A stretch of 64,000 nt of DNA. Origin: Lentisphaerae bacterium WC36. Its GTDB lineage: Bacteria > Verrucomicrobiota > Lentisphaeria > Victivallales > SZUA-371. The notes under the pieces were generated by a model. That model did not search any database and had not been told where the DNA came from. It saw nothing but the letters and a program-made list of their open reading frames with translations. Location: contig CP085689.1 in the NCBI GenBank assembly GCA_020683205.1, positions 496,001 through 560,000 on the forward strand. Reading direction: 5' to 3'. The translations under genes were made by a program, and so were the position numbers. This document shows, piece by piece, positions 9,148 to 18,136 of this stretch. How positions within the stretch are numbered: the first letter of the stretch is position 1; the number at the start of each line of letters is the position of its first letter.

Positions 9148-10041
9148 ATGAAAAACTTACATAAAAATATTATATGTGGAGCAACAATTTTTTTGGCGGG
9201 AGTATTTATTCTCGCCAAATTTTATTCACAGAAAAGATTACAGGTTGACAAAAAAAGTTTAAGCATTAGAGATATAAAAAGAAATGAAAATAGAAACTTA
9301 GACAAAATTTATTATGATGCTAATCAAGAAAATATGAAACGTTTGAAAAAATATTATTTTTTGTTGCCCCAAAAAGATTTCTTTGTAGCTTATGTACAGC
9401 TACCTTATGACTTTATTGAAGGAAGGTCTACACTTGGAAGATCCTCAAAAATAACTCTATATAAAAAGTTTTTAAACAATCATCAAGAAGCTTGGCGTCG
9501 ATGTTATGACTTTATTTGCCGAAACGATTTTATGTCTAACGCAATAAGTGCAGAACGACATACCCAAGGAGTTTTATTTTTAAAACATAAAAAGCCTTTA
9601 ATTTTACTAAGTGACTATTACATCAATAAATATACTGAGATTGACAACGATGATTATCTAATAAAACAACGACGAAAATTTCCTGAATACAGTGATATAC
9701 CTAATAACCAAGAATGGCTCTTCTATGATAAAAAGTTTCAATATCTGTCAAAAAAAGGAAAGCCTTCTTCTACTAAAGATGATGAGTTTGGGATTGTTTA
9801 CGATACAATAAAATGTGAATCAAAAAAATATAATCGTATTCGAATCTTTAGAAAGTCTATTAATTATGAGGAAAATCATAAAATATACTGGCATAATCAC
9901 TACTCTTCTATGTGGTTCCCTGTTAATATATATGTAGAAAAAATTAATAACAATCTAGTAATTCACGATGAAGATAATAAAAAAACATTAGTTACGATAT
10001 ATTCAATAATAATGAAGTCAAAATACCCAATAACAAGATAA
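9148..10041 (+). CDS. putative membrane-anchored immunity protein of cassette 6
   Basis: A 297-aa protein with one N-terminal hydrophobic segment (about 9-26, IICGATIFLAGVFILAKF) and a basic, Tyr-rich mature part. It is much larger than the 165-aa immunity of the related toxin in cassette 4 and has no visible similarity to it, so the family appears to have acquired immunities independently. No recognised domain. Confidence 0.5.
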   Translation: MKNLHKNIICGATIFLAGVFILAKFYSQKRLQVDKKSLSIRDIKRNENRNLDKIYYDANQENMKRLKKYYFLLPQKDFFVAYVQLPYDFIEGRSTLGRSSKITLYKKFLNNHQEAWRRCYDFICRNDFMSNAISAERHTQGVLFLKHKKPLILLSDYYINKYTEIDNDDYLIKQRRKFPEYSDIPNNQEWLFYDKKFQYLSKKGKPSSTKDDEFGIVYDTIKCESKKYNRIRIFRKSINYEENHKIYWHNHYSSMWFPVNIYVEKINNNLVIHDEDNKKTLVTIYSIIMKSKYPITR

Positions 10042-10147
10042 CAAGTCAAAGGTTTTTTGTTTTGATTTGTTTTTAATGTTGTTATATATTAAGCTAATAG
10101 TTTATAAATTATGGAAGGTGAAGATATTAAGTAAATCATGCCTGTCC

Positions 10148-10507
10148 AAGGTAGGCATGTGGTTAGGTGATAATTTATTGGCATTAGAAAAAGATGGCGT
10201 AGCATTTAATTATATCGCTGACGGCAATAAAAACATCACTCAATTAATTAATTTAACAACAGGAGAAATCGCTAACAAATACGATTACACCCCCATTTGG
10301 AAAATTAGCAAAAACAGATGAAAACGTAACAAACCCATTCAAATTCAGTAGTGAATACGCTGAAAAAGAAACAGGCTTAATATACTCTATAACTATAGAT
10401 ATTATAACCCAATTAACGGCAAATGGCTCAGCAGAGACCCAATCCAAGAAAAAGGCGGACAAAACCTTTATGGATTTGTTAATAATAGGCCTATAATTTA
10501 TTATGAT
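10148..10507 (+). pseudogene. frameshifted Rhs core fragment, cassette 7
   Basis: The core is intact to KYDYTP, where an extra C (GATTACACCCCCATTTGG) shifts the frame and ends translation at 10321. Around 10382 there is a 2-bp insertion (ATATACTCTATAAC against ATATACTATAAC elsewhere). The two indels sum to +3, so the frame is restored for GKWLSRDPIQEKGG and the toxin domain. The fragment starts after a leader TATGGAAGGTGAAGATATTAA resembling that before the cassette at 26286. Confidence 0.8.
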
Positions 10508-10510
10508 AAC

Positions 10511-11038
10511 TTGGGAGCATGGGCTAGTAATGGAGGATTTGAAAATGGAACTGAAGAAATGGCTTTTTGTGAACAGAATTTTTTAGGTGAAGTTAGCGAC
10601 CAAACGGAAGAGATGTTGAGAGATCAAGGTCGTGGAGAAATTCCATATTCTGATGCAAATGAAATAAGTGAAGTTGCATATGGAGCCGCAGTCATATATT
10701 TATTTACAGCCTTTGAGTATTTTGTGAAAGATAACGGCTGTGAATATTTTTGTTTGTCATGGACTCCTATGCCTTTTGGAATTGAAGGATCAATAACTGC
10801 TAATCATAGAAATTCTACCCCATCTCCATGTTCTATTGGAATAGGCGCTATGGGAGTGGGGCAAAGCATAAGCGGTAGAGGATCTGTAACAACAACGATA
10901 GGATTGTCAGAAAATACTATTTCTCCCCTATCAATAAGCATTAGGCTTTCTTGCTCTAATTTGAATGATAAAGACAAAAGTGGTTGTCCTTGTGAAAAGG
11001 GAAATAAATTTAAAGATACAATTGAAGGGGCAAGTTAA
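10511..11038 (+). CDS. Rhs-CT toxin domain of cassette 7, beta-rich, GCPC tail
   Basis: The open frame continues from the repaired core (NLYGFVNNRPIIYYDNLG); the TTG at 10511 is nominal. The domain is Gly/Ser/Thr-rich and looks beta-structured, with CEYFCLSWTPMPFG, IGIGAMGVGQS, SPLSISIRLSC and a closing KSGCPCEKGNKF. The tail closely matches the cassette at 16795 (SPIGVTIRLGC ... DGCPC). No catalytic motif is visible; a membrane-acting or pore-forming role is speculative. Confidence 0.55.
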   Translation: MGAWASNGGFENGTEEMAFCEQNFLGEVSDQTEEMLRDQGRGEIPYSDANEISEVAYGAAVIYLFTAFEYFVKDNGCEYFCLSWTPMPFGIEGSITANHRNSTPSPCSIGIGAMGVGQSISGRGSVTTTIGLSENTISPLSISIRLSCSNLNDKDKSGCPCEKGNKFKDTIEGAS

Positions 11039-11040
11039 TA

Positions 11041-11859
11041 ATGAAATTATTTTTATATTTTATAATAATGTTGTTAATGTGTAATAATTTAATAAGTAAG
11101 CATGAAGAAAAAGCAATTGGTGTTGAAGAATTTTTTCAGTCAGCAATAAATAAATACAAAAATAAACAAATATTCTCTTTTTTAACATTTAGTACTTTAA
11201 AAGGTATTATTTATGGAAAAGGAATAAAAAAAGTAGAAAGTTCTTGTTGTTATATTTTCACTTCTGAAAAATCTTTACTTTGTTTATCGACAACTGGTAA
11301 AAAAAATTTATATAAAGGCAATAATGGCATTCAAAAATGGAGTTTACTAGCTTCTAAAATATTAAAGCAAGATTTAAATATTGCTAAAACTATAAACTAC
11401 CCAGATGTTGTATTTTTTAAAAAATTTAAAGATTTTAGAACATTTTTTAAAACAATTACAATTGATAACAAAATATCAAAGGTAAATGATTTAGATTGTT
11501 ATAAATTAGTATGTATGACGAAAAATGAGAAAAGTCCTAGACAACTTGTTTTTTTCTTTGCAAAAAGAACTTTTTTATTACAGAAATCAATTGTTCCATT
11601 TAATATCAAAGGAAAGAATTGTATTTCAGAGACAACATATTTTTATGACCTAAATGATAAATCTTCACTCAAAAGAAAATATTCTGAAACTAAAAATATT
11701 AATGATAAAAAAATAATCTTTACCTTAGACGTCGTATATAATAAAATTTTTTTAAATGTTCCTTTAAAAGCTGAATTACTCAATTCCCCGCTAAATAAAG
11801 ATGATTTTTTAAAACTTAAAGAATATTTCACATTTTTAAGAAAAAAATATATAAAGTAA
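11041..11859 (+). CDS. putative exported immunity protein of cassette 7
   Basis: A 272-aa protein starting 3 bp after the toxin stop, with a signal peptide (about residues 2-18). The mature protein has a Cys pair and a pattern of alternating strands reminiscent of periplasmic LolA-like folds (for example YKGNNGIQKWS), but that resemblance is weak. Assigned as immunity by position and export signal. Confidence 0.5.
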   Translation: MKLFLYFIIMLLMCNNLISKHEEKAIGVEEFFQSAINKYKNKQIFSFLTFSTLKGIIYGKGIKKVESSCCYIFTSEKSLLCLSTTGKKNLYKGNNGIQKWSLLASKILKQDLNIAKTINYPDVVFFKKFKDFRTFFKTITIDNKISKVNDLDCYKLVCMTKNEKSPRQLVFFFAKRTFLLQKSIVPFNIKGKNCISETTYFYDLNDKSSLKRKYSETKNINDKKIIFTLDVVYNKIFLNVPLKAELLNSPLNKDDFLKLKEYFTFLRKKYIK

Positions 11860-11898
11860 AAATTATTTTTAAAATTTGTTTGGTTAGGTGATAATTTA

Positions 11899-12801
11899 TT
11901 GGCATTAGAAAAAGATGGTGTGGTATTTAATTACATCGCCGATGGTAATAAAAATATTACACAGTTGATTGATATGAGTTCGGGTTCGGTTGCGAATCGT
12001 TATGATTATTCGCCTTTTGGTCAGCTAATTGCGGACGTAGAAACGGTTGAAAATCCATTCAAATTTTCAAGCGAATACGCCGAAAAAGAAACAGGCTTGA
12101 TTTATTACAATTACCGTTATTACAACCCAAGCACAGGCAAATGGATCAACAGAGACCCAATCCAAGAAAAAGGCGGAATAAATTTGTATGGATTTGCCTT
12201 AAATAGTGCAATAAATTATTGGGATAATTTAGGTTTAACAAGTAGTACTTATATTCCAGGTATTGGAAATCGACCAACATCACAATTAGGCCCTGACAAA
12301 CCTAAACCTAGAACTCATTGTAGAGATTGCGAAAAAGAGTATGGAAATTGTAGAAAAGTTGCTAAAATTAAATATAAAGCAGCGTTAAAAACAGATGAAT
12401 CTTTTTTGAGAATGGAATATGACGAAACTATGGAAAGAGAAAAAAAGATTAGAGATAATGCTATAAAATGGCAACTTAAAAAATTGAATAAAGCTATAGC
12501 ATTGTGTAAAAATAAACATAGTAAAAAAAATTTAAGTGCGCAGTTATTACAAGACCAATGCATTGATAGTGCAAAGATTATTTTTGATAATTTTGTTGGT
12601 GTCCAAAATAATATCTATTATGCTGCAAGAACTGCAGCAAGAGCTGCTTTTAGGGAAGGGTTAGACAAATTGCAAAAATTAAGACTTTTTGAATTTATGA
12701 GTGATTTAGATGATTGCAGAGTTAAAAGGAATAGATGTCTATCTACAAGGCGTCTTGATTGTGATAAAAATGATGATTGTGAAAACAAAGAGGAAAATTA
12801 A
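11899..12801 (+). CDS. Rhs core fragment with helical Cys-rich toxin, cassette 8
   Basis: Core homology starts at about 11875 (FVWLGDNLLALEK); it is the IDMSSGSVANRYDYSPFGQLIADVETVENPF haplotype. After the core the linker LTSSTYIPGIGNRPTSQL is almost identical to that of cassette 4, but the domain beyond differs: long amphipathic helices rich in Lys, Ala and Glu (YAARTAARAAFREGLDKLQ) with Cys pairs HCRDCEKEYGNC and CDKNDDCE. No known family; helical, possibly membrane-interacting. Confidence 0.6.
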   Translation: MALEKDGVVFNYIADGNKNITQLIDMSSGSVANRYDYSPFGQLIADVETVENPFKFSSEYAEKETGLIYYNYRYYNPSTGKWINRDPIQEKGGINLYGFALNSAINYWDNLGLTSSTYIPGIGNRPTSQLGPDKPKPRTHCRDCEKEYGNCRKVAKIKYKAALKTDESFLRMEYDETMEREKKIRDNAIKWQLKKLNKAIALCKNKHSKKNLSAQLLQDQCIDSAKIIFDNFVGVQNNIYYAARTAARAAFREGLDKLQKLRLFEFMSDLDDCRVKRNRCLSTRRLDCDKNDDCENKEEN

Positions 12802-12804
12802 AAA

Positions 12805-13851
12805 ATGAAAATCAAGATAAGAATTCTTTCTTTTCTATTGTTGGTAAGTTTAAACTTAGTTGGAGCTGAGTCAAAAGTTACTATTGAAAAGGATGATGCA
12901 AAGAAAATTAGAGCAATTAATGAAACTGTACAAAGTGGAGCTAATTTATCCTTAGAAAAATTTAAAGCACTTAAAATAAAAATTGACAAAAGTAAAGATC
13001 CTTTGAATTTAAACGATAAAATTCGATTTATGGCCTATTGTAACAATGAAGGGATTTATCAAGAACGAGTTGATAAATTATTATTTGAAATGATTAATAA
13101 AAATCCTAAAAATGATTTTTTTATGTTCAATAAAACTAGTATATATGATTATCCTTCTATTGATAATTTAAAATCTAAAGCCACTAATTTGTGGCTTGAT
13201 AAAGTTAATAATTCTCCTAAAGATTATGATTTATTGTGGTGTGCTGCAAATTTTTTTAAAACAGTTGACCCGAAATCTAGTGTAAAGTTTTTGGAAAAAG
13301 GTAAAAAACTAGATAAAAATAATTTAAAGTGGTACAAGGCGCTTGGGGAGTGTTATTATATCGTAAATAATGGTAAGTTGGCATACGAAAATTTTAAGTT
13401 TGTTTATGATAATGAAGATAAAAATTCGTTACAAAAGATTATGTTATTAGGGGACTTGACAAGGACAGCTTATATTAGTAAAAATTATTTTGCTGCAAAA
13501 AAATACGCAATGTTGGCTATAAAAAATAGTTACATTAAAACAAGTTATGGAGTTATTAATAACACTGATTTATATTTTATAGGAAATACTGTTTTAGGAC
13601 TTATTGCTTTGAAAAATAATGACATTGAAGAGGCTTCTAAATATTTAATAAAATCTGTAGACAAAACTGTTTTCCCTAAAATGAATTTAGCAAAAGAATT
13701 ATTTAACAAGGGAGAAAAAAAAGTTGTAATTAGTTTTCTTAAAAAATGTTCCTTATTTTGGGATAAGAAAATGTGTGAAAAATGGATAAAAAAAATTAAA
13801 AGTAATAAAACACCAGATTTTAAATATTACGTTGAACCATATTTAAATTGA
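12805..13851 (+). CDS. putative exported TPR-like immunity protein of cassette 8
   Basis: A 348-aa protein with a signal peptide (about 1-21, ending VGAES). The mature part is all-helical with tetratricopeptide-like repeats (SVKFLEKGKKLDKNNLKWYKALGECYYIVNNGKLAYENF is read as two helix pairs around 165-200). It starts 3 bp after the toxin stop. A periplasmic TPR solenoid could bind and block the toxin. A hairpin terminator follows. Confidence 0.55.
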   Translation: MKIKIRILSFLLLVSLNLVGAESKVTIEKDDAKKIRAINETVQSGANLSLEKFKALKIKIDKSKDPLNLNDKIRFMAYCNNEGIYQERVDKLLFEMINKNPKNDFFMFNKTSIYDYPSIDNLKSKATNLWLDKVNNSPKDYDLLWCAANFFKTVDPKSSVKFLEKGKKLDKNNLKWYKALGECYYIVNNGKLAYENFKFVYDNEDKNSLQKIMLLGDLTRTAYISKNYFAAKKYAMLAIKNSYIKTSYGVINNTDLYFIGNTVLGLIALKNNDIEEASKYLIKSVDKTVFPKMNLAKELFNKGEKKVVISFLKKCSLFWDKKMCEKWIKKIKSNKTPDFKYYVEPYLN

Positions 13852-13874
13852 TTAGCAGACATCTTACGAGATGA

Positions 13875-13906
13875 AACACCATAGTTGAAAAATTGTGGTG
13901 TTTTTT
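13875..13906 (+). terminator. recurrent ACACCAT hairpin terminator, copy 1
   Basis: AACACCATAGTT / AATTGTGGTGTT stem with a GAAA loop followed by six T. It closes the immunity gene ending at 13851. Near-identical hairpins occur at 16689, 26200, 29142 and 37245. Confidence 0.85.
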
Positions 13907-13943
13907 ATTTAACAAATATAAGCTAATAAAAACCGTTAATGAG

Positions 13944-14888
13944 TTGAATAGTGGGTCAATAAGTGATAGATTTGTTTGGTTAGGTGATAATTTATTGGCA
14001 TTAGAAAAAGATGGCGTGGCATTTAATTACATCGCAGATGGCAATAAAAATATCACGCAGTTGATTAATTTAACAACAGGAGAAATCGCTAATAAATACG
14101 ATTATAGCCCATTTGGGCAATTAGCAAAAACAGATGAGAATGTTGAAAACGTATTCAAATTCAGTAGTGAATATGCCGAAAAAGAAACAGGCTTAATATA
14201 CTATAACTATAGATATTACAACCCAAAAGATGGAAAATGGCTATCCCGCGACCCAATCGAAGAAAAAGGCGGATTTAATTTATATGGTTTTGTAAATAAT
14301 AGAATTAATCAATACGTTGATTCTTTGGGATTATCTAAGGCTATCGAAGCTACAACAGAAGTTGATAGCGTTGATGATTTATGGAGAGGTGGAAACAAAA
14401 ATGGCTATAATGGAACAAATAATAGAAATTTGGCAGAATCCGAAGATAAAATGCGCAAATCGTGCAATAAAGCTTGCGGAAAAGCTGGGGCAAATCCTAA
14501 AAAGGTAGGAAATGGAAAAGAGATTGAAATTTGGACTTTACTTAAAAAAGGGAATGGTCAAAGAAGACTAGCAGTAAGGAAAGAGGGAAAACTTTGGACT
14601 TATATAATTTATCAATATGTACAGAAATTTAAATATGCAAGATATTTATTGCAAACTTACTCTAGCGAAAGATGGAATTGTAATTGTTGTGAAAAAGGTT
14701 TTTTGGGGATGAATAATTATTACTTTAATGTTTTAAAAGAAAAACTTTATGAAACAACTGAGCTATTGATTTATATTACTAAGCAATATGAAATTAAAAG
14801 TTTAAGAAATAGAAATTTTGATTGGGATAAATTCAAAGGTGAAGTAATAGAAGCGGGAACAAAAGTCATTTCTCAAAAATTTAATTAA
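13944..14888 (+). CDS. Rhs core fragment with Cys-rich helical toxin, cassette 9
   Basis: Core homology begins at about 13912, directly after the terminator; the longest possible frame reads back into the hairpin, so TTG 13944 is a nominal start. The toxin domain (about 130-314) has a short Cys motif KSCNKACGKAG, a basic strand section (RRLAVRKEGKLWTYIIYQY), RWNCNCCEKGF and a helical tail. No recognised family. The following small membrane protein is its presumed immunity. Confidence 0.6.
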   Translation: MNSGSISDRFVWLGDNLLALEKDGVAFNYIADGNKNITQLINLTTGEIANKYDYSPFGQLAKTDENVENVFKFSSEYAEKETGLIYYNYRYYNPKDGKWLSRDPIEEKGGFNLYGFVNNRINQYVDSLGLSKAIEATTEVDSVDDLWRGGNKNGYNGTNNRNLAESEDKMRKSCNKACGKAGANPKKVGNGKEIEIWTLLKKGNGQRRLAVRKEGKLWTYIIYQYVQKFKYARYLLQTYSSERWNCNCCEKGFLGMNNYYFNVLKEKLYETTELLIYITKQYEIKSLRNRNFDWDKFKGEVIEAGTKVISQKFN

Positions 14889-14900
14889 TAGGATGTTACA

Positions 14901-15308
14901 ATGAAAAAAATATTAATAACAGGTGCAATATCTTGCTTTTTTATAGCATTAATTATTTTTTATATTATTCTAAATAGACGTGAGCAAATAATTATAAATA
15001 GATTAATACCTGTCGAGAAATTCACATATAATCAATTTAAGTCTCATATAATGTTTGCGGTGTATATAAAAGAGTCCGAAAATTCTAAAAGTCCTTTTCT
15101 AAAAAAAATAGTAAAAAAAGCAGAAATAATACCTTTATCTGAAGGTTATTATTTGAAAAAATATTTTCAGAACAAAAAAGAATATTGCTATCAAATTTTT
15201 AAAAAAAATAATACAGAAGGTTTTAATTTTTGTAGAATTGTACCAGGCAAAGGTTGTTTGTTATTTTTTATAAATAGAAAAGCTTTGACATCTTTTACAA
15301 TATTTTGA
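14901..15308 (+). CDS. putative membrane-anchored immunity protein of cassette 9
   Basis: A 135-aa protein, one N-terminal helix (about 4-24), basic soluble part. It follows the toxin by 12 bp, with AGGATG at 14889-14894. No family recognised. Confidence 0.5.
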   Translation: MKKILITGAISCFFIALIIFYIILNRREQIIINRLIPVEKFTYNQFKSHIMFAVYIKESENSKSPFLKKIVKKAEIIPLSEGYYLKKYFQNKKEYCYQIFKKNNTEGFNFCRIVPGKGCLLFFINRKALTSFTIF

Positions 15309-15377
15309 TCAATACTAATAATATATTGTAATGTAATAGATTGTTTACGTCACAACTATAATAAGAATATCACGCAG

Positions 15378-16139
15378 TTGATTGATATGAGTTCGGGTTC
15401 GATTACGAATCGTTATGATTATTCGCCATTCGGTCAGTTATCAAAAAATAACGAAACCGTGGCGAATGTTTTCAAATTCAGTAGCGAATACGCCGAAAAA
15501 GAAACAGGTCTAGTTTACTATAATTACCGTTATTATAACCCAACAACAGGAAAATGGTTAAAACGTGACCCAATCCAAGAAGCTGGCGGATTAAATTTAT
15601 ATGCTTTCATAGGTAATAGTGTAATAAATAAAGTTGATAAAAATGGATTAGAACAAGAGAAAAAAGAAGGACAACGTTTTTTTAAAGATGGTAAAGAAAA
15701 AGTTGTAGGAATGCCAAGTTCAATACCAGGGGTGAATATTGGAGCATATTGGCGTGATACTATTCGTGCGTTAGAATATTCTCTTGTTGTAAACAAAAGA
15801 TGTGTTAACAAAATGGCTGAGATAGAATTAGTAGAGTCTAAATTTAATGTTGTGAACTATATTGATACAGTTAATATAGGTATTGGAATAATGTCTTTTG
15901 GACATTCTCTTTCTACAATTCATATCCCAAAAACTAGAGCTAAAACATGTCCTAAAGGACAAGATGGAGCTATTTCTAAATTAATTGTATCAATAGCGGT
16001 AATTCAAATTTTTTCTGCTTCTGTTAGTCCATCTATAGGACCATTTTCAGCCGATAATGGTTATCAAATGGAGAGAGGAATGAATGTAAAACTGTTTTTT
16101 GAAGTGGAATTTGAGAAAAGATGCTGTTGCGATGAATAA
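15378..16139 (+). CDS. Rhs core fragment with beta-rich toxin, cassette 10
   Basis: A very short core entry (homology from about 15358, AATAAGAATATCACGCAG), IDMSSGSITNRYDYSPFGQLSKNNET haplotype. The toxin domain (about 92-253) has KDGKEKVVGMPSSIPGVNIGAYW, hydrophobic strands (IDTVNIGIGIMSFG, SKLIVSIAVIQIFSASV) and a terminal CCCDE. It resembles the beta-rich, Cys-tailed toxins of cassettes 7 and 11 in style rather than in clear motif. Function unassigned. Confidence 0.55.
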   Translation: MIDMSSGSITNRYDYSPFGQLSKNNETVANVFKFSSEYAEKETGLVYYNYRYYNPTTGKWLKRDPIQEAGGLNLYAFIGNSVINKVDKNGLEQEKKEGQRFFKDGKEKVVGMPSSIPGVNIGAYWRDTIRALEYSLVVNKRCVNKMAEIELVESKFNVVNYIDTVNIGIGIMSFGHSLSTIHIPKTRAKTCPKGQDGAISKLIVSIAVIQIFSASVSPSIGPFSADNGYQMERGMNVKLFFEVEFEKRCCCDE

Positions 16140-16161
16140 ACTAAATAAGGAGAAGATAAAA

Positions 16162-16611
16162 GTGAATTTTATTATAAAACTTTTTGTTTTATGTTTGATA
16201 GTTAATTTTAATATTTGCTGTGATAATATAGATAAAAAAAACGTACCTGAAAGAAAAGCCGACATGATCAAAATGACTTTTTTTTGCAGTGTAAAAAAAA
16301 TTAAAAATAAAGAAATTTTTATATCAGGTTTTTCTCAAAAACAAAAAGTCTATGCTACCTGTATTTATTATGATGAAAATATTACTTTTGAATATGATAT
16401 TTTACTAAAAAAGTATTGTTTTATAAAAAATGAAAAGAATGGTTTTAAGGAGGCACTGCAAAAAAATTATATCTATTTTTTTGATGGGCAAAAAATGCAA
16501 AAAAGTAAAATAAAAGAATTAACTAGGAAAGAATTAAGAAAATTTGTCGATAGCGATGTTAATAATTTTGATAATTTTGAAAGTATTAAGTCTTTTTTTA
16601 TTCATAATTAG
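16162..16611 (+). CDS. putative immunity lipoprotein of cassette 10
   Basis: GTG 16162 is chosen because AAGGAG (16147-16152) precedes it by 9 nt; ATG 16132 in the same frame is the alternative. The product (about 149 aa) starts with a hydrophobic stretch ending in FNICC, which can serve as a lipobox. It contains IYFFDGQKMQKSKIKE, similar in style to the YFDGQKI segment of the immunity lipoproteins at 35961 and 36635. Function by position. Confidence 0.5.
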   Translation: MNFIIKLFVLCLIVNFNICCDNIDKKNVPERKADMIKMTFFCSVKKIKNKEIFISGFSQKQKVYATCIYYDENITFEYDILLKKYCFIKNEKNGFKEALQKNYIYFFDGQKMQKSKIKELTRKELRKFVDSDVNNFDNFESIKSFFIHN

Positions 16612-16688
16612 CTTTTTTAGCAGGCTAATTAATGAAACTGAAAGCGTGAATAGCTCATTCTGTTTTTAAATAAATATTTTAACAAAAA

Positions 16689-16720
16689 AAACACCATGAT
16701 GTGAAAATTGTGGTGTTTTT
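16689..16720 (+). terminator. recurrent ACACCAT hairpin terminator, copy 2
   Basis: AACACCAT...GTGGTGTT stem (one mispaired region in the middle) followed by T-rich TTTTTTATTTTT. It lies 78 bp after the immunity gene and just before a leader with a usable start. Confidence 0.8.
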
Positions 16721-16794
16721 TATTTTTATTGATTTGTTTTGATGAATTGGTTAAGATATATTACTTTGTATTGAATAACTTTCGGAAGGTGAAA

Positions 16795-17751
16795 ATGTTA
16801 AATGAATGTTTAAAATTAGATTGGTTAGGTGATAATTTATTGGCATTAGAAAAAGATGGTGTGGTATTTAATTACATCGCAGATGGCAATAAAAATATCA
16901 CGCAGTTGATTGATATGAGTTCGGGTTCAATAGCGAATCGTTATGATTATTCGCCATTCGGTCAGTTATCAAAAAATAACGAAACCGTGGCGAATCCGTT
17001 TAGGTTTTCAAGCGAATATGCCGAAAAAGAAACAGGTCTAGTTTATTATAATTATAGATATTATAATCCTGTCAACGGCAAATGGTTAAAACGTGACCCT
17101 ATAGAAGAAGACGGAGGAATGAATGTTTACGGTTTTGTTAATAACAATTCAGTAAGTTATTATGATAATTTAGGTAATAGTATGGCATTAGGACAAAGCG
17201 GACCATATAGTGTGGGCGGCAATAGTACTGATGCTAGACCAAATAGTTCTGGTAATCATTCAGGTGGCAGTTCTGGAGGACATGGAGGAACTACAAGTAG
17301 CCCATATATGCCAGGAATTACAGGACCAAGAAATACGCCTCAAGATAATACGAGCTCTAATGCAGGAGTGGCTTGTAGTTTTTTACTTGGAGAATTTTCA
17401 ATGTCAACAGATAATAAAGGTTGCACTACTGCTTGTATAAGTATTACTTCTAGTCTAGCTGGAGCAGGTGCATCAGCCGGAGTTGGAGATTCTAAAACTC
17501 CAATATCTATTTATGCTGGAATTTGTAAATATGCTGGGGCTTCAGGAGTAACTGATGGCACTATAAATATAAGTGGAGGTATATCTCTATCATCTCCTAT
17601 TGGAGTGACTATAAGGCTTGGTTGTTTTAAAGTTAATGAAAAAGATAATGATGGGTGCCCATGTCCTGACCCTCTTCATTCAAATTCAAATATCGCTGGA
17701 GTGATGTTTATTATTATGGAAAAATTACAAAATCAAAAAAAAGGAAAATAA
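16795..17751 (+). CDS. Rhs core fragment with Gly-rich, GCPC-tailed toxin, cassette 11
   Basis: ATG 16795 is preceded by GGAAGGT (16784-16790), so this fragment could be expressed as MLNECLKLDWLGDN plus core. The region after the core is a Gly/Ser/His linker (GNHSGGSSGGHGGTTSSPYMPGITG), then a beta-rich domain (SITSSLAGAGASAGVGDS, GISLSSPIGVTIRLGC) ending DNDGCPCPDP. The tail matches cassette 7. SSPYMPGI also echoes the SSTYFPGI linker of cassettes 4 and 8. No catalytic motif is seen. Confidence 0.6.
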   Translation: MLNECLKLDWLGDNLLALEKDGVVFNYIADGNKNITQLIDMSSGSIANRYDYSPFGQLSKNNETVANPFRFSSEYAEKETGLVYYNYRYYNPVNGKWLKRDPIEEDGGMNVYGFVNNNSVSYYDNLGNSMALGQSGPYSVGGNSTDARPNSSGNHSGGSSGGHGGTTSSPYMPGITGPRNTPQDNTSSNAGVACSFLLGEFSMSTDNKGCTTACISITSSLAGAGASAGVGDSKTPISIYAGICKYAGASGVTDGTINISGGISLSSPIGVTIRLGCFKVNEKDNDGCPCPDPLHSNSNIAGVMFIIMEKLQNQKKGK

Positions 17752-17755
17752 TGAA

Positions 17756-18067
17756 ATGCGTAAAAATTATGTTTTAATAAGTGTCTTTTTTTTACTAAAT
17801 ATATTTACATTATGTGCTCATCTAATAAAAATAGTCCCTCTAGCATTTAGTCCTGTAAGTATAATTTATTTGCTTTTTTGTTTAGTTTTAACGTTTATAG
17901 CTTTTGCTCCATGGTCTATTCAGTTACATAAAATGGTAATGAAAATTAATTGGAACATTTCAGAGGATAAAGTGAAGGAAAATGAAGAGATTATTATTTT
18001 TTTTATAATTCTAGGAAATATTTTCATTTTTCTTCTATCGTTTTATTTTGTAAATATAAAGCATTAA
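17756..18067 (+). CDS. putative three-helix membrane immunity protein of cassette 11
   Basis: A 103-aa protein with three predicted membrane helices (about 5-25, 30-50, 80-100). It begins 5 bp after the toxin stop. A purely membrane-embedded immunity suggests the toxin acts at or in the inner membrane. Confidence 0.55.
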   Translation: MRKNYVLISVFFLLNIFTLCAHLIKIVPLAFSPVSIIYLLFCLVLTFIAFAPWSIQLHKMVMKINWNISEDKVKENEEIIIFFIILGNIFIFLLSFYFVNIKH

Positions 18068-18136
18068 TTTAGAAAATTTGGGGCAATATTAAGTTTTTAT
18101 ATTATCATCGCCGATGGCAATAAAAATATCACGCAG

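Noticed and set aside
13893-13943. Longer start of cassette 9 (and likewise 16708 for cassette 11) beginning MWCFLF
   Set aside because: These codons are the 3' arm and T-run of the recurrent terminator hairpin; the frame is open there by chance.
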